Shown: positions 16,989 to 27,990, counted from the first letter of the stretch. The stretch is DNA of 64,000 nt from Aurantiacibacter luteus (GCF_001010945.1 NZ_LBHB01000001.1:434001-498000), one strand, 5' to 3'. The notes: generated from the sequence alone by a model not told the origin. Numbers and translations: made by a program.

Positions 16989-17041
16989 TTCCACACCATT
17001 GATGCGATGACATTCGCCCGGTCAGGGCCTACCTTTGTGCC

Positions 17042-18838
17042 ATGACCGATTCACCGGACGATCCGGACGGCCTGCCTTGGGCCGATGACGTGCAGGACGA
17101 AGCGAAGCCGAGCGCCGCCGAACTGGAGGCGGCGGGGCAAAACTCGATGTTCGGCGAACCGGCTCCGTCTCCGGCTCCCGTTCCAGCAGCTACTGCGACA
17201 AGAACCGCCGACCCCGCGCAGCCCTATCGCGTACTGGCGCGCAAGTATCGCCCGCAGACCTTCAGTCAGCTGATCGGGCAGGAGCCGATGGTCCGCACGC
17301 TGGGCAATGCCATCGCCCGCGACCGGCTGGCCCATGCCTTTCTGATGACCGGCGTGCGCGGGGTTGGCAAGACCAGCACCGCGCGCCTCATCGCCAAGGC
17401 GCTGAATTGCATTGGGCCGGACGGGCAGGGCGGCCCGACCATCGATCCGTGCGGGCAATGCGAGCCCTGCGTCGCCATCGCCGAGGGGCGGCACATCGAC
17501 GTCATCGAGATGGACGCCGCGAGCCACACCGGGATCGACGACATCCGCGAGATCATCGAATCCGTCCGTTATGCAACCGTCTCGGCGCGCTTCAAGATCT
17601 ACATCATCGACGAGGTGCACATGCTCTCCAAGGCCGCGTTCAACGGCCTGCTGAAGACGCTGGAAGAGCCGCCGCCGCACGTGAAGTTCCTCTTCGCGAC
17701 GACCGAGGTGGACAAGCTACCCGTCACGGTGCTCAGCCGCACCCAGCGCTTCGACCTGCGGCGCATCCCGACCGACCTGCTGCAGCAGCACTTCGCCGCC
17801 ATCTGCCGCGCCGAGGGCGTGGAAGCCGAGGACGAGGCGCTGGCGATCGTCGCCGCCGCCGCCGAGGGATCGGTCCGCGACGGGCTCTCCATCCTCGACC
17901 AAGCCATCGCCCACGCCGACATGGATTCGGCAGGCGGCGAGACCATGGTCCGCGCCGAAAAGGTGCGCGACATGCTCGGCCTCGCCGACCGCGGGGCGCA
18001 GCGCACGCTGTTCGCGCACCTGCTGGAGGGCGATGCCCCGGCGCTGCTCGCGGCGATGGAGGGACAGTACGCACTGGGCGTCGAGCCGCTGGCGCTGATG
18101 CGCTCGCTGATGGAATTCACCCACCGTATTGCGCTGACGCAGGTCGCAGGCGGAGAGGCGGACGCCCCCACGCAGGAGGAACGCGCCGCGCTCGGCGAAT
18201 GGGCGGGGCGCATGTCGGCGGCGCAGGTCCACCGGCTATGGCAGCTGCTGCTGAAGGGCCACGACGAGGTCCGCACCGCGCCCGATCCCTTGGTCTCCGC
18301 ACAGATGGCGCTGCTGCGCGCGCTGCACGCGGTCGAGATGCCCGATCCCGGCAAGCTGGCGAAGGAACTGAAGGACCTGGCCGCGAGCGGCGTAGGCACA
18401 CCCGGCGCGACTGGCGCGGCACCATCGGGCGCGCCCTCGGCCGCCTTGTCATGGGAGGAAATCGTCGAGCGGATCGACAACTCGCACGTGTCGGGTGCCA
18501 TGACGCTCGCCTCGAGGCTGCGGATGCAGGTGCGGGTCGTCTCGCTCGAGCAGGGCCACCTCTCCTATACCCAGCCGCCCGGATACTCCGACGAGGTGGC
18601 TTCCGAATTGCGCAGTGCGCTGTTCGAGGTCCTTGGCCAGCGTTGGGAAGTCACCAAGGTGGACGGCGAGGGCGCGCCAACGCTGGTCGAGCAGGCCGAG
18701 GCCGAGCGGATCGCCGCGCAGGACCGGGTGCGCCGGCATCCGATGATGCAGGCCGTCTTCGAACAATTTCCGGGGGCCCGCATGGTCGAGGAACCCGAAA
18801 ACCCCCGCGGACGCGAAGACTGGTCGCGCAGCGCCTGA
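17042..18838 (+). CDS. dnaX: DNA polymerase III subunits gamma/tau
   Basis: 598 aa clamp-loader ATPase. After a variable N-terminal extension of about 60 residues comes [19 protein letters not shown], Walker [20 protein letters not shown], a four-cysteine zinc site beginning CIGPDG and continuing [30 protein letters not shown], sensor 1 [18 protein letters not shown] and sensor 2 [14 protein letters not shown]. The C-terminal tau-like part contacts the polymerase. I saw no A-rich slippery site, so a short gamma form by frameshifting is not supported. It is followed 17 nt later by ybaB, a conserved pairing. Confidence 0.97.
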   Translation: MTDSPDDPDGLPWADDVQDEAKPSAAELEAAGQNSMFGEPAPSPAPVPAATATRTADPAQPYRVLARKYRPQTFSQLIGQEPMVRTLGNAIARDRLAHAFLMTGVRGVGKTSTARLIAKALNCIGPDGQGGPTIDPCGQCEPCVAIAEGRHIDVIEMDAASHTGIDDIREIIESVRYATVSARFKIYIIDEVHMLSKAAFNGLLKTLEEPPPHVKFLFATTEVDKLPVTVLSRTQRFDLRRIPTDLLQQHFAAICRAEGVEAEDEALAIVAAAAEGSVRDGLSILDQAIAHADMDSAGGETMVRAEKVRDMLGLADRGAQRTLFAHLLEGDAPALLAAMEGQYALGVEPLALMRSLMEFTHRIALTQVAGGEADAPTQEERAALGEWAGRMSAAQVHRLWQLLLKGHDEVRTAPDPLVSAQMALLRALHAVEMPDPGKLAKELKDLAASGVGTPGATGAAPSGAPSAALSWEEIVERIDNSHVSGAMTLASRLRMQVRVVSLEQGHLSYTQPPGYSDEVASELRSALFEVLGQRWEVTKVDGEGAPTLVEQAEAERIAAQDRVRRHPMMQAVFEQFPGARMVEEPENPRGREDWSRSA

Positions 18839-18855
18839 ACATGTAAGGACACGTC

Positions 18856-19197
18856 ATGCAGAACATGGAAGAAATGATGCGCGCGGCGCAGGAAGCCGCC
18901 ACCAAGATCCAGCAGCAGATGCAGGATGCGCAGGTCAAGCTCGACACCATCGAAGTCGAGGGCAGCGCGGGCGGCGGCCTCGTCAAGGTCCGCGCCACCG
19001 CGCGCGGCCGCATCCTCGGCGTTGCCATCGACGACAGCCTGTTCGCCGAGGAGGAGAAGTCGATTCTCGAGGACCTCGTCACCGCCGCCTTCAACGACGC
19101 GCGCGACAAGGCCGACCGCAAGGCGGGTGAGCACATGGCGGAGATGCAGCAGGGGCTGGGCCTGCCGCCGGGGTTCAACCTGCCCGGGATGGGCTGA
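18856..19197 (+). CDS. YbaB/EbfC nucleoid-associated protein
   Basis: 113 aa. The protein starts MQNMEEMMRAAQEAATKIQQ and has QVKLDTIEVEGSAGGGLVKV, the helix-strand pattern of YbaB/EbfC, a homodimeric DNA-binding protein associated with the nucleoid. It lies just after dnaX, as in most bacteria, although recR, often third in this cluster, is missing here. The C-terminal Gly/Pro/Met-rich tail (GLGLPPGFNLPGMG) is typical of alphaproteobacterial members. Confidence 0.93.
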   Translation: MQNMEEMMRAAQEAATKIQQQMQDAQVKLDTIEVEGSAGGGLVKVRATARGRILGVAIDDSLFAEEEKSILEDLVTAAFNDARDKADRKAGEHMAEMQQGLGLPPGFNLPGMG

Positions 19198-19213
19198 AAC
19201 AGCAGGGGGTAAT

Positions 19214-20122
19214 ATGGGCCGCAAGCTACTAGCCCTGGTCGCGAGCGCCGCGACTCTCTGCGTTCAGCCGGCATCCGCGCAGGTCGAGATACCGGCCGAT
19301 GCCGTGCGCCTCAGCCCCTCGATGCCTTGGAACGTCGATTTCGCCGAGCAGAGTTGCGCGGCGCGACGCATATTCGGGGATGGCACGCACGAGGCGTTTC
19401 TCGAACTGCGCCAGTTTTCACCGGGCAACTCCTATCAGATGCTGGTGTCGTCTGGCGATGTCCCGCGCCGGAGCGATCCCAGATTTGCCTGGCTTCCTGA
19501 TACCAGCATCGGCGATCCTCCGGGCACGATCATGGGATCGACCTCGGAAGGATTCGGCGAAGGCTACGTGGTCACCACCGGCCTGCTGACCTTCGACCAG
19601 CAGGCCGCCGTTACCGCTGCGGCCGAGGCCGAGGCACCCTATCCCATCGCCGAGGAGGTGGTCGACAATCGCCATGCCGAGATACAGGGGCTGCTGGTCG
19701 AGCGCGGCTTTCGCAATCCGATGTATCTGGAAACGGGGTCGCTCGGACGGGTGATGCAGGCGATGGAGACCTGCATGAACAGCCTGCTCGAATCCTGGGG
19801 CATCGATCCGGCGGTGAACCGCACGATCACCGTACCGGTCAAGCCGCTCGACATGGCGCGCTTGGCGCGCGAGGTGGCGCAGGTCTATCCGCAGCGCCAG
19901 CTGCAGCGCGGCGCGCAGGGTCTGGTGAATATCCGGATGCTCGTCGATGCCCAGGGGCAGGCGTCGAATTGCGTGGCGCAGGCGCAGATGAACGATCCGG
20001 TCTTCAATCGCCTCGCCTGCGAAAGGGTACTCAGGTTTGCGCGGTTCGAGCCTGCGCTGGACGCCGCCGGGCAACCCGTCGACAGCTTCTGGACCACCGC
20101 CGTCGTCTACATGATGAACTGA
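19214..20122 (+). CDS. Secreted protein with TonB-C-like terminal domain
   Basis: 302 aa from the ATG at 19214; longer upstream reading is a shadow of ybaB. A signal peptide ends near PASAQ (residue 22). The central 180 residues are not recognised. The last about 80 residues (GLVNIRMLVDAQGQASNC, then CERVLRFARFEPALDAAGQP and FWTTAVVY) match the TonB C-terminal fold as used in non-canonical energy-transducer-like proteins. There is no N-terminal anchor or proline-rich spacer, so it is probably a free periplasmic protein rather than a true TonB. Confidence 0.75.
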   Translation: MGRKLLALVASAATLCVQPASAQVEIPADAVRLSPSMPWNVDFAEQSCAARRIFGDGTHEAFLELRQFSPGNSYQMLVSSGDVPRRSDPRFAWLPDTSIGDPPGTIMGSTSEGFGEGYVVTTGLLTFDQQAAVTAAAEAEAPYPIAEEVVDNRHAEIQGLLVERGFRNPMYLETGSLGRVMQAMETCMNSLLESWGIDPAVNRTITVPVKPLDMARLAREVAQVYPQRQLQRGAQGLVNIRMLVDAQGQASNCVAQAQMNDPVFNRLACERVLRFARFEPALDAAGQPVDSFWTTAVVYMMN

Positions 20123-20167
20123 CCGCTGGCCCGCGGCCCGGCGCATCCACATCAATCCGTCCACAAC

Positions 20168-20197
20168 CGTTGCGAGGCGGCGGGCGCGCTCCCATAT
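20168..20197 (+). promoter_or_regulatory. Possible heat-shock (sigma-32-type) promoter of lon
   Basis: CCCATAT at 20191-20197 matches the sigma-32 -10 core, with CGTTGCGA at 20168-20175 in the -35 position (TTG core kept, remainder divergent) and a 15-nt spacer. It is about 50 nt upstream of lon, a known heat-shock gene. The -35 part is weak, so this is tentative. Confidence 0.35.
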
Positions 20198-20248
20198 CCG
20201 CCAGTGAAACAGGCGGCGTGTTGCGCCGCCCAACGGACGGATTATTCT

Positions 20249-22639
20249 ATGAACGCCTACCCCCTTCTCCCCCTTCGCGACATCGTCGTCTTCCCCGGCA
20301 TGGTCGTGCCGCTCTTCGTGGGTCGCGACAAGTCGGTGGCGGCGCTGGAAGCGGCGATGGAGAGCGAGCGCGACATCTTCCTCGTCGCCCAGCGCGACCC
20401 GGCGACCGACGATCCCGTGCGTGAGGATGTCTACGACATCGGCACCGTTGCGCAGGTGCAGCAGATGCTGAAGCTGCCCGACGGCACCGTGCGCGTGCTT
20501 GTGGAAGGCCAGTCGCGCGCCAAGATTTCCGACTGGCGGGTGGATGGCGACTTCGTGCTGGCGCAGGTCGCCGCGCTCGACGAGACGACCGCTTCCGGCA
20601 GCGAGGTCGCGGCCATGATGAGGAGCGCGCTCGGCCAGTTTTCCGACTATGCCAAGGCCAGCAAGAAGATGCCCGAGGACATCGAGAGCGAGCTGGCAGA
20701 AATCGAGGACGCGGGCCAGCTGGCCGATGCCATCGCCGCCAACCTGACCGCCAAGGTCGACGCCAAGCAGCAGCTGCTCGCCGAAACCGACGGTCTGAAG
20801 CGACTCGAGACGGTCTATTCGCTGATGGAAAGCGAGCTTTCCGTGCAGCAGGTGGAGCGCAAGATCCGCGGCCGCGTGAAGCGGCAGATGGAGAAGACCC
20901 AGCGTGAATATTACCTCAACGAACAGCTCAAGGCGATCCAGAGCGAGCTGGGCGGCGGTGATGGCGAGGGCGACGAGCTCACCGAGCTGGCGAAGAAGAT
21001 CGAAGAGACCAAGCTCTCCAAGGAAGCGCGCGAAAAGGCCGAGGGCGAGCTCAAGAAGCTGCGCGGCATGCAGCCGATGAGCGCGGAGGCGACCGTCGTG
21101 CGCAACTACCTCGACGTGCTACTCGGCCTGCCTTGGGGCAAGAAGTCGAAGCTGAAGAAGGACATCGCGCAGGCGCAGCAGGTGCTCGACGCCGATCATT
21201 ACGCGCTCGAAAAGGTCAAGGACCGCATCGTCGAGTATCTCGCGGTGCAGGCGCGCACCAACAAGCTGAAGGGGCCGATCCTGTGCCTCGTCGGCCCGCC
21301 GGGCGTGGGCAAGACGTCGCTGGGCAAGTCGATCGCCAAGGCCACGGGTCGCGAGTTCATCCGCCAGAGCCTGGGCGGCGTGCGCGACGAGGCGGAGATC
21401 CGCGGCCACCGGCGCACCTACATCGGGTCGCTGCCGGGCAAGATCGTCTCGAACCTCAAGAAGGCGGGGACCAGCAACCCGCTGTTCCTGCTCGACGAGA
21501 TCGACAAGCTCGGACAGGATTTCCGCGGCGACCCCGCCAGCGCGCTGCTGGAGGTGCTCGACCCCGAACAGAACAACAAGTTCCAGGACCATTACCTGGA
21601 GCTCGACATCGACCTTTCCGACATCATGTTCGTGACCACCGCAAACAGCCTCAACCTGCCGCAGCCGCTGCTCGACCGCATGGAGATCATCCGGCTGGAG
21701 GGCTATACCGAGGACGAGAAGGTCGAGATCGCCCAGCGCCACCTCGTCGCCAAGACGGTGAGCGAGCATGGCCTCAAGGACGGCGAGTTCACACTGACCG
21801 AGGAGGCGCTGCGCGACCTCATCCGCTATTATACCCGCGAAGCAGGCGTGCGCACGCTGGAGCGCGAGATCGCACGGCTGGCACGAAAGAGCCTGCGCCA
21901 GATTCTGGAAGGCAAGGCGGAAAGCGTCACCGTGACGCCCGAAAACCTCTCCGACTTCGCCGGTGTGCGCAAGTTCAAGCACGGCGTGTCCGAGCAGGAG
22001 GCGCAGGTGGGTGCCGTCACCGGGCTCGCTTGGACGAGCGTTGGCGGCGAGTTGCTCACCATCGAGAGCGTCACCACGCCCGGCAAGGGCGAGGTCAAGA
22101 CCACCGGCAAGCTGGGCGAGGTGATGAACGAGAGCGTCGCTGCCGCCTTCAGCTTCGTGAAGGCGCGGGCGCCGGCCTACGGCATCAAGCCGAGCCTGTT
22201 CCAGCGCAAGAACGTCCACATCCACCTGCCCGAAGGCGCGGTGCCCAAGGACGGCCCGAGTGCGGGCATCGGCATGGTGACGTCGATCGTCTCGACGCTG
22301 ACCGGTATCCCGGTGCGGCCCGATGTCGCCATGACCGGCGAGGTGACCCTGCGCGGCCGGGTGCTGGCCATCGGCGGGCTCAAGGAAAAGCTGCTCGCGG
22401 CGCTGCGCGGGGGCATCAAGACCGTGCTGATCCCGGAGGAGAACGAGAAGGATCTCGCCGAGATACCCGCCAACGTGAAGGAAGGGCTGGAGATCATCCC
22501 GGTCAGCCATGTCGACCAGGTGCTCGAACGCGCGCTGGTGGAGCAGCCCGAGGCGATCGAATGGACCGAGGCGGACGACATCGCCAGCCAGCCGCAACCC
22601 CAGGTGGTCGCGTCCCCCAGCACCGGCACCGCCCATTGA
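20249..22639 (+). CDS. lon: ATP-dependent protease La (Lon)
   Basis: 796 aa, the usual LonA length, from the ATG at 20249. The N-terminal LON substrate domain starts [20 protein letters not shown]; a coiled region precedes the AAA+ domain with Walker [16 protein letters not shown], Walker [10 protein letters not shown] and sensor [12 protein letters not shown]. The protease domain has catalytic Ser671 in [12 protein letters not shown] and the catalytic Lys in [14 protein letters not shown]. It degrades misfolded and regulatory proteins in the cytoplasm. It is followed by a 10-bp GC hairpin and then hup. Confidence 0.98.
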   Translation: MNAYPLLPLRDIVVFPGMVVPLFVGRDKSVAALEAAMESERDIFLVAQRDPATDDPVREDVYDIGTVAQVQQMLKLPDGTVRVLVEGQSRAKISDWRVDGDFVLAQVAALDETTASGSEVAAMMRSALGQFSDYAKASKKMPEDIESELAEIEDAGQLADAIAANLTAKVDAKQQLLAETDGLKRLETVYSLMESELSVQQVERKIRGRVKRQMEKTQREYYLNEQLKAIQSELGGGDGEGDELTELAKKIEETKLSKEAREKAEGELKKLRGMQPMSAEATVVRNYLDVLLGLPWGKKSKLKKDIAQAQQVLDADHYALEKVKDRIVEYLAVQARTNKLKGPILCLVGPPGVGKTSLGKSIAKATGREFIRQSLGGVRDEAEIRGHRRTYIGSLPGKIVSNLKKAGTSNPLFLLDEIDKLGQDFRGDPASALLEVLDPEQNNKFQDHYLELDIDLSDIMFVTTANSLNLPQPLLDRMEIIRLEGYTEDEKVEIAQRHLVAKTVSEHGLKDGEFTLTEEALRDLIRYYTREAGVRTLEREIARLARKSLRQILEGKAESVTVTPENLSDFAGVRKFKHGVSEQEAQVGAVTGLAWTSVGGELLTIESVTTPGKGEVKTTGKLGEVMNESVAAAFSFVKARAPAYGIKPSLFQRKNVHIHLPEGAVPKDGPSAGIGMVTSIVSTLTGIPVRPDVAMTGEVTLRGRVLAIGGLKEKLLAALRGGIKTVLIPEENEKDLAEIPANVKEGLEIIPVSHVDQVLERALVEQPEAIEWTEADDIASQPQPQVVASPSTGTAH

Positions 22640-22647
22640 CATGCGAT

Positions 22648-22673
22648 GCGCTCCCCGCCGTGCCGGGGAGCGC
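22648..22673 (+). terminator. GC hairpin after lon
   Basis: A perfect 10-bp stem GCGCTCCCCG / CGGGGAGCGC with a 6-nt loop lies 9 nt after the lon stop. No T-run follows, so it is either a weak terminator or an mRNA 3'-end stabiliser. Confidence 0.5.
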
Positions 22674-22763
22674 GATCGCGTCGCGGGCGGGCAAGATTCT
22701 GGGCCTCGGAGGGGCGATTTCTTCGCCTCGTCCGAAAAAGCTCGGGCGTGGACGGGTTAGCCT

Positions 22764-22792
22764 TTGACAGCCCGTGGAAAAGTCGCTCAATT
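22764..22792 (+). promoter_or_regulatory. Putative sigma-70 promoter of hup
   Basis: A consensus -35 TTGACA at 22764-22769, a 17-nt spacer and TCAATT at 22787-22792 as a poor -10, about 70 nt upstream of hup. The -35 match is seen directly; activity is inferred. Confidence 0.4.
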
Positions 22793-22861
22793 CCCCGCTT
22801 CGCCACGCGAGTCTCCAACGGACCGCAAGCAAGACTTTTCTTTCGAGGGGGTTCTCCACCG

Positions 22862-23134
22862 ATGAACAAGAACGAACTGATCGCTGCCGTCGCGGATTCC
22901 AGCGGTCTTTCGCGCAACGATGCCACCAAGGCGGTGGAGGCCGTCTTCGACACCATCCAGACAACGCTGAAGAAGGGTGACGAGGTTCGCCTCGTCGGGT
23001 TCGGCACCTTCTCCACCGCGCGCCGCAAGGCCTCGACCGGCCGTAATCCGCGCACCGGCGAACCGATGACTATCAAGGCCTCGACGCAGCCCAAGTTCAA
23101 GGCCGGCAAGGGCCTCAAGGATTCCGTGAACTGA
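22862..23134 (+). CDS. DNA-binding protein HU
   Basis: 90 aa, exactly HU size. It begins MNKNELIAAVADSSGLSRND and has the signature GFGTFSTARRKASTGRNPRTG with the DNA-minor-groove arm RNPRTGEP, ending in FKAGKGLKDSVN. A homodimeric histone-like protein that bends DNA and compacts the nucleoid. The ATG at 22862 is preceded by a GAGGGGG ribosome-binding site. The location right after lon is a conserved arrangement in proteobacteria. Confidence 0.96.
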   Translation: MNKNELIAAVADSSGLSRNDATKAVEAVFDTIQTTLKKGDEVRLVGFGTFSTARRKASTGRNPRTGEPMTIKASTQPKFKAGKGLKDSVN

Positions 23135-23183
23135 TCTTCCGGGGAGGGGAGGTCCGGCGCGGATGACGCAGCCGGACAAGGCG

Positions 23184-23209
23184 AGGGTCGTCCTGCGGGG
23201 CGGCCCTTT
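23184..23209. terminator. Bidirectional terminator between hup and rlmB
   Basis: AGGGTCGTCC pairs over 10 bp (two G-T pairs) with GGGCGGCCCT around a TGCG loop and is followed by TTTCC. It separates the convergent hup and rlmB genes. Confidence 0.65.
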
Positions 23210-23232
23210 CCTTTCGCAGTCAGCCGGGCGGA

Positions 23233-24018
23233 CTACCGCGTGGCGATGGCGTAGAGCGCAATGGCCGCGGCGTTGGAGACGTTCAGGCTTTCCATCGCCT
23301 CGCTGATCGGCAGGCGCGCGAGGGCATCGCAGTGCTGGCCCACGTTGTGCCGCATGCCTTCGCCTTCGGCTCCCAGCACCAGGGCCACCGGCCCGGCGGG
23401 CAGCGCCTCGGCAAAGGTCGCCTCCGCTTCCCCGGCAAGGCCGATGCGCCAGTACCCGGCCTCGGCCAGCTCCTCCAGCGCGCGGGCGAGGTTCACCACG
23501 CGCACCCACGGCACGAACTCCAGCGCGCCCGATGCGCTCTTGCCCACGACGCCGCTTTCGGGCGGCGCGTGGCGATCCTGCGTGACGATGGCGGCGGCGT
23601 TGAATGCCGCGGCGGAGCGCAGGATGGCGCCGACGTTGTGCGGATCCGTCACCTGGTCGAGCACGACGATCGGGCGAGAAGCATCGCCATCCATCACGTC
23701 GGCAAGGTGCAGGTCCTCGAGCGGCTCGCATTCGAGCACGAGACCCTGGTGCGGCGCATCGCGCGCGACCAGCCGGGCGAGATCGGCGACCTCGGCACGT
23801 TCGAGGGGGAAATCCGCGGGCAGCTCGCCGTCGAGCGAGTCGAGGCCATCGAGCGTCGCCCACAGCTTGCGGTGCTGGCGCGCCGGGTTCTTCAGCGCCG
23901 CCTCGACCGCGTGGCGGCCCCACAGGCGCACCGCACCCTTGCTCGCGCGGCCCGATCCGCGCCCGCCCTGCATCCGCCCTGCGCGACCGCGCAGCGCACC
24001 CTTCTTGCCCTTGGCCAT
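23233..24018 (-). CDS. rlmB: RNA 2'-O-ribose methyltransferase, TrmH/SpoU family (RlmB-type)
   Basis: 261 aa from the ATG at 24018, which has GAGGAAATC directly upstream. A basic N-terminus (KGKKGALRGRAGR) is followed by the substrate-binding domain starting LWGRHAVEAALKNP, then the knotted SPOUT domain: VVLDQVTDPHNVGAILRSAA (motif 1), VALVLGAEGEGMRHNV (motif 2) and SEAMESLNVSNAAAIALYAI (motif 3). The likely substrate is G2251 in the 23S rRNA P loop, with S-adenosylmethionine as methyl donor. Family members also modify tRNA, so the exact site is inferred. Confidence 0.9.
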   Translation of the reverse strand: MAKGKKGALRGRAGRMQGGRGSGRASKGAVRLWGRHAVEAALKNPARQHRKLWATLDGLDSLDGELPADFPLERAEVADLARLVARDAPHQGLVLECEPLEDLHLADVMDGDASRPIVVLDQVTDPHNVGAILRSAAAFNAAAIVTQDRHAPPESGVVGKSASGALEFVPWVRVVNLARALEELAEAGYWRIGLAGEAEATFAEALPAGPVALVLGAEGEGMRHNVGQHCDALARLPISEAMESLNVSNAAAIALYAIATR

Positions 24019-24150
24019 GATTTCCTCGCTAGTCGGCGGCTCCCCTGCCAGCACGCCCATTGACAGGCAAGCGGTGCTTCGCCATTGGGGCGCCTCTCGG
24101 CCGGACGGCCCCTCTTTCAAGGGGCGCGCATACTCCCGGCAAACCGGTGT

Positions 24151-24236
24151 GGACAGGTGGCCGAGTGGTTAAAGGCAGCAGACTGTAAATCTGCCCGCGC
24201 AAGCGTACGCTGGTTCGAATCCAGCCCTGTCCACCA
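24151..24236 (+). tRNA. tRNA-Tyr (anticodon GTA)
   Basis: The acceptor stem pairs GGACAGG with CCTGTCC, then discriminator A and an encoded CCA at 24234-24236. The anticodon stem GCAGA/TCTGC encloses CTGTAAA with anticodon GTA. A long variable arm (class II) precedes the T arm GCTGG-TTCGAAT-CCAGC. A TTGACA at 24060-24065 may be the -35 of its promoter, but the matching -10 (CATTGG) is poor. Confidence 0.97.
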
Positions 24237-24251
24237 CCGGCTTTTCTCGCA

Positions 24252-26186
24252 TCACCCCCGGTTCTGCCGACCCTCCACCAGGCGATCGACCAGCGAGGGA
24301 TCGGCCAAAGTCGAGGTATCTCCAAGCGCGCCGTAGTCGTTCTCGGCGATCTTCCTGAGGATGCGGCGCATGATCTTGCCGCTGCGGGTCTTGGGCAGGC
24401 CGTCGGTGAAGTGCAGGTGGTCGGGCGTGGCGATGGGGCCGATTTCCTTGCGCACCCACTGGCGCAGTTCCGTGGCGAGCGCGTCGGACGCCTCGACCCC
24501 TTCCATCAGCGTGACGTAGCAGTAGATGCCTTGGCCCTTGATGTCGTGCGGGTAGCCGACGACGGCGGCCTCCGCGACACAGGGATGCAGGACCAGCGCG
24601 CTCTCGACCTCGGCGGTGCCCATGCGGTGACCGGAGACGTTGATGACGTCGTCCACCCGGCCGGTGATCCACCAGTATCCGTCGGCATCGCGCCGCGCGC
24701 CGTCGCCGGTGAAGTATTTGCCGGGAAAGGTGCTGAAATAGGCCTCGGTGAAGCGCGCGTGGTCGCCATAGACGGTGCGCGCCTGCCCCGGCCAGCTGGC
24801 CGCGATGCACAGGTTGCCTTCGATGACGCCCTCTCCCCCGACGGGCTGTCCTTCTGCATCGACCAGCACGGGCTGCACGCCGAAGAAGGGCAGGCCTGCG
24901 CTGCCGGGCTTCATGTCGTGGGCGTAGGGCAGGGTGGTGATCATGTGGCCGCCAGTCTCCGTCTGCCACCATGTGTCGACCACCGGGCAGCGGCCTTCGC
25001 CCACGACATCGTGATACCAGCGCCAGGCTTCAGGGTTGATCGGCTCGCCCACGGTGCCGAGCAGGCGCAGGCTGGATCGGTCGTGCGCGGCGACCCAGCC
25101 GTTGCCCTCGCGCATCAACGCGCGGATGGCGGTAGGCGCGGTGTAGAAGATGTTCACTCGGTGCTTGGCGATCACCTGCCAGAATCGGCCGTGATCGGGA
25201 TAATTGGGCACGCCTTCGAAGATCAGGCTCGTGCCGCCGTTCAGCAGTGGGCCGTAGGTGACGTAGGTGTGGCCGGTGACCCAGCCGATGTCGGCGCTGC
25301 ACCAGAAGACCTCGCCCGGCTGGTAGTCGAAGGTATGGCGGAAGGTCGTCGCCGCCCAGACGGCATAGCCGCCGGTGGTGTGCAGCACGCCCTTGGGCTT
25401 GCCCGTGCTGCCGCTGGTGTAGAGGATGAACAGCGGATCCTCCGCCGCCATCTCCTCGCACGGGCAATCGGCATCGCTGACGAGGTCGGCGTACCGGTGG
25501 TCGCGGCCCTCCTTCATCGGCACGGCCTTGCCGGTGTGCGCAATGACAAGCACGCCTTCCACCGCTACGCCGGGCAGGTCGAGCGCGGCATCGACGTTGG
25601 CCTTCAGCGGAATGGTCTTGCCCGCGCGCAGCCCCTCGTCGGCGGTAACGACGAAGCGGCTCTCGCAATCCTGGATGCGCCCGGCGATGCTTTCCGGGCT
25701 GAACCCGCCGAAAACCACCGAGTGCACCGCGCCGAGGCGTGCGCAGGCGAGCATGGCGACCGCGCCCAAAGTGATCATCGGCATGTAGATGGTGACCCGG
25801 TCGCCCTTGCGCACGCCCAGAGCCTTCAGCGCATTGGCCATCCGCACCACCTCGGCATGGAGTTCGCGGTAGGTAAGCGTACTGCCGGGCGCGGCGGGAT
25901 CGTCGGGTTCGAAGATGAAGGCCGTCTCGTCCCCGTGCGCGGCGAGATGGCGGTCGACCGCGTTATGGCACATGTTAAGCGAGCCGTCGGCGAACCACGC
26001 GATCTGCGGGGGCTCGAACGACCATTCGCCGCCCCGCGTGGGCGCCCGCATCCAGTCGAGGCGCTTTGCCTGCTCCAGCCAGAAACCGTCCGGGTCCGCC
26101 AGCGATCGGCGATACATCGCCGCGTACTCTTCGGGCGTGCAATGGGTGTGCGCGGGCGGGGCTGGGTGGGGGACGGTGTCGTTCAT
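24252..26186 (-). CDS. acs: Acetyl-coenzyme A synthetase
   Basis: 644 aa, standard Acs length, from the ATG at 26186. It makes acetyl-CoA from acetate, ATP and CoA through acetyl-AMP. The P-loop-like motif [19 protein letters not shown], the acyl pocket [10 protein letters not shown], the hinge region [18 protein letters not shown] and the conserved acetylatable Lys in [13 protein letters not shown] are all present. The N-terminal region [18 protein letters not shown] is typical. It is divergent from psd with an 89-nt gap. Regulation through acetylation of the C-terminal lysine is a family property. Confidence 0.97.
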   Translation of the reverse strand: MNDTVPHPAPPAHTHCTPEEYAAMYRRSLADPDGFWLEQAKRLDWMRAPTRGGEWSFEPPQIAWFADGSLNMCHNAVDRHLAAHGDETAFIFEPDDPAAPGSTLTYRELHAEVVRMANALKALGVRKGDRVTIYMPMITLGAVAMLACARLGAVHSVVFGGFSPESIAGRIQDCESRFVVTADEGLRAGKTIPLKANVDAALDLPGVAVEGVLVIAHTGKAVPMKEGRDHRYADLVSDADCPCEEMAAEDPLFILYTSGSTGKPKGVLHTTGGYAVWAATTFRHTFDYQPGEVFWCSADIGWVTGHTYVTYGPLLNGGTSLIFEGVPNYPDHGRFWQVIAKHRVNIFYTAPTAIRALMREGNGWVAAHDRSSLRLLGTVGEPINPEAWRWYHDVVGEGRCPVVDTWWQTETGGHMITTLPYAHDMKPGSAGLPFFGVQPVLVDAEGQPVGGEGVIEGNLCIAASWPGQARTVYGDHARFTEAYFSTFPGKYFTGDGARRDADGYWWITGRVDDVINVSGHRMGTAEVESALVLHPCVAEAAVVGYPHDIKGQGIYCYVTLMEGVEASDALATELRQWVRKEIGPIATPDHLHFTDGLPKTRSGKIMRRILRKIAENDYGALGDTSTLADPSLVDRLVEGRQNRG

Positions 26187-26275
26187 GCGGGCAACCTTAC
26201 GCCCGTTCGCGGCGGCGACAAGAGGCGGCCATGTCGCAGCTTGTGACACGTCGGATCCGCGCCTAGGAGAAGGCA

Positions 26276-27028
26276 ATGGCTGGTGAATTGAGAGACAACC
26301 GCGGTCGCGGGGATGCCGAGTGGCGCTTTCCCCCGATCCATCCCGAAGGGCGCAAGTTCGGTCTGATTGCCGTCGCCGTCGCGCTGGTGTTCCTGCTGTT
26401 GCTCGACTGGGAGCTCGTCGGCTGGCCGCTGCTGCTGCTGTCGCTGGGCGTATTCGCGTTCTTCCGCGATCCCGAGCGCGTGGTCCCGCAAGGCGAGAAC
26501 ACGATTGTGTCCCCGGCGGACGGGCAGGTCTCGCTGATTGCGCAGGTGCCTCCGCCCGCCGAACTGCAGGGCAGCGACGGCGATGGCGGGCAGGGCCTGG
26601 GCAGCGATCCCGTCACCCGCATATCCATCTTCATGTCGGTATTCGACGTGCACATCAACCGCGCCCCGATCGCCGGCACCGTGCGGCGCGTCGTCTACAT
26701 TCCCGGCGCCTTCATGAACGCCGATCTCGACAAGGCGAGCGAGGATAACGAGCGCCAGCACATCCTGATCGAGCGCGCCGACGGCAAGCGGCTGGGCTTC
26801 ACCCAGATCGCCGGACTGGTGGCGCGGCGCATCGTGCCGTTCGTCAAGCCGGGCGACATTCTCGCCGCCGGGCAGCGCGTGGGCCTTATCCGCTTTGGCA
26901 GCCGGGTGGACGTCTACCTGCCCGCCGATACCGATGCGAGAGTGCTACTGGGCCAGCGCGTGATCGCCGGGGAAACCGTCCTTGCCGAGCTCGGCACGCG
27001 GCAACTGCTAGAAGGGGTCAACCAGTGA
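26276..27028 (+). CDS. psd: Phosphatidylserine decarboxylase (short form)
   Basis: 250 aa. It makes phosphatidylethanolamine from phosphatidylserine. The two predicted helices near residues 30-65 anchor it to the inner membrane; [38 protein letters not shown] and the processing site RFGSR are characteristic. The enzyme self-cleaves at the Gly-Ser bond to create the pyruvoyl cofactor on the alpha chain. It is the first gene of psd-pssA, overlapping pssA by 4 nt (GTGA). Confidence 0.95.
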   Translation: MAGELRDNRGRGDAEWRFPPIHPEGRKFGLIAVAVALVFLLLLDWELVGWPLLLLSLGVFAFFRDPERVVPQGENTIVSPADGQVSLIAQVPPPAELQGSDGDGGQGLGSDPVTRISIFMSVFDVHINRAPIAGTVRRVVYIPGAFMNADLDKASEDNERQHILIERADGKRLGFTQIAGLVARRIVPFVKPGDILAAGQRVGLIRFGSRVDVYLPADTDARVLLGQRVIAGETVLAELGTRQLLEGVNQ

Positions 27029-27990
27029 TTGCGGGCGATAACGACATGGGCAGGTCCTACGACGACGAACTTGGCGACGAGCTGGATGACGAGGGTGAGG
27101 GGCTGGGCGCGGGACCGGCCTGGCTTGGCCCCAAGGCGAGCGAGCACGAACACGTCACCCGTTCGGGCGGCGGGCGCGGGCTGGCGATGCGCGCCGTGGT
27201 GCCCAACGCGATCACCGCGGCCGCGCTGTGTTCCGGCCTGACCAGCATCCTCTTCGCCATCGGCGAACAATGGGACAAGGCGGTGTTCGCCATGATCGTG
27301 GCGGGCATCCTCGATGCGATGGACGGTCGCGTGGCACGCCTGCTGAAAGCGCAGTCGCGCTTCGGGGCCGAGCTCGACAGCCTTTCCGATTCGGCCAGCT
27401 TCGGCATTGCCCCGGCGCTGGTGCTGTACCTGTGGTCGCTGGTCGCCGTGCCGCGCTTCGGCTGGCTGGCGGCGCTGGCCTATGCGATTTGCTGCGCACT
27501 GCGGCTCGCCCGCTTCAACGCGCGCATCGACGTGGAGGACCAGCCGCACAAGCTAGCGGGCTTCCTGACAGGCGTACCCGCACCGATGGGGGCGGGATTC
27601 GCTTTCATGCCGATCTATCTCTGGCTGGCGACGGGAGAGCCGCTGTTCCGCGATCCGCTGCTGGTGGGGCCATGGCTCGTGATCGTGGCAATCCTGATGG
27701 TGTCCAACCTCGCCACACCCAGCTGGAAATCGCTCAGCCCGTCGCGCGATCTCAAGCTGGCCTTCATCGCCGTGGCAGGCCTGCTGGTGGGCGGCTTGCT
27801 GATGGAAACGTGGTGGACGCTGGTCTTGATCGGAGTGATCTACCTCGTGCTGATCGGCTGGACGATCGCGCGGTACGGCAAGGTGAAGCGCGAGCGCAGG
27901 GCTGCGCTTACGCCGCAGCCCGCGCGAGAGCCTCTCGGGGTCGACGAACTCGAACGCTCGCTTTCCGGCGGGCGGGACGACCGGCGTTGA
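27025..27990 (+). CDS. pssA: CDP-diacylglycerol--serine O-phosphatidyltransferase
   Basis: 321 aa from GTG at 27025 (alternative ATG at 27046). It joins CDP-diacylglycerol and serine to give phosphatidylserine, the substrate of Psd encoded just upstream. The CDP-alcohol phosphotransferase signature is complete: [11 protein letters not shown], then [10 protein letters not shown]. Around eight membrane helices fill residues 55-290. An acidic hydrophilic N-terminus of about 50 residues precedes the membrane part. Its 3' end overlaps the antisense small membrane protein gene by 83 nt. Confidence 0.95.
   Translation: MIAGDNDMGRSYDDELGDELDDEGEGLGAGPAWLGPKASEHEHVTRSGGGRGLAMRAVVPNAITAAALCSGLTSILFAIGEQWDKAVFAMIVAGILDAMDGRVARLLKAQSRFGAELDSLSDSASFGIAPALVLYLWSLVAVPRFGWLAALAYAICCALRLARFNARIDVEDQPHKLAGFLTGVPAPMGAGFAFMPIYLWLATGEPLFRDPLLVGPWLVIVAILMVSNLATPSWKSLSPSRDLKLAFIAVAGLLVGGLLMETWWTLVLIGVIYLVLIGWTIARYGKVKRERRAALTPQPAREPLGVDELERSLSGGRDDRR

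Noticed and set aside
17042-18838. Programmed frameshift in dnaX to give gamma
   Set aside because: No A-rich heptamer slippery site with a following hairpin was seen; the full-length frame continues to a normal tau-type end.
24029-24325. Minus-strand ORF across tRNA-Tyr
   Set aside because: It covers the tRNA and the acs 3' end, and its sequence has no family features.
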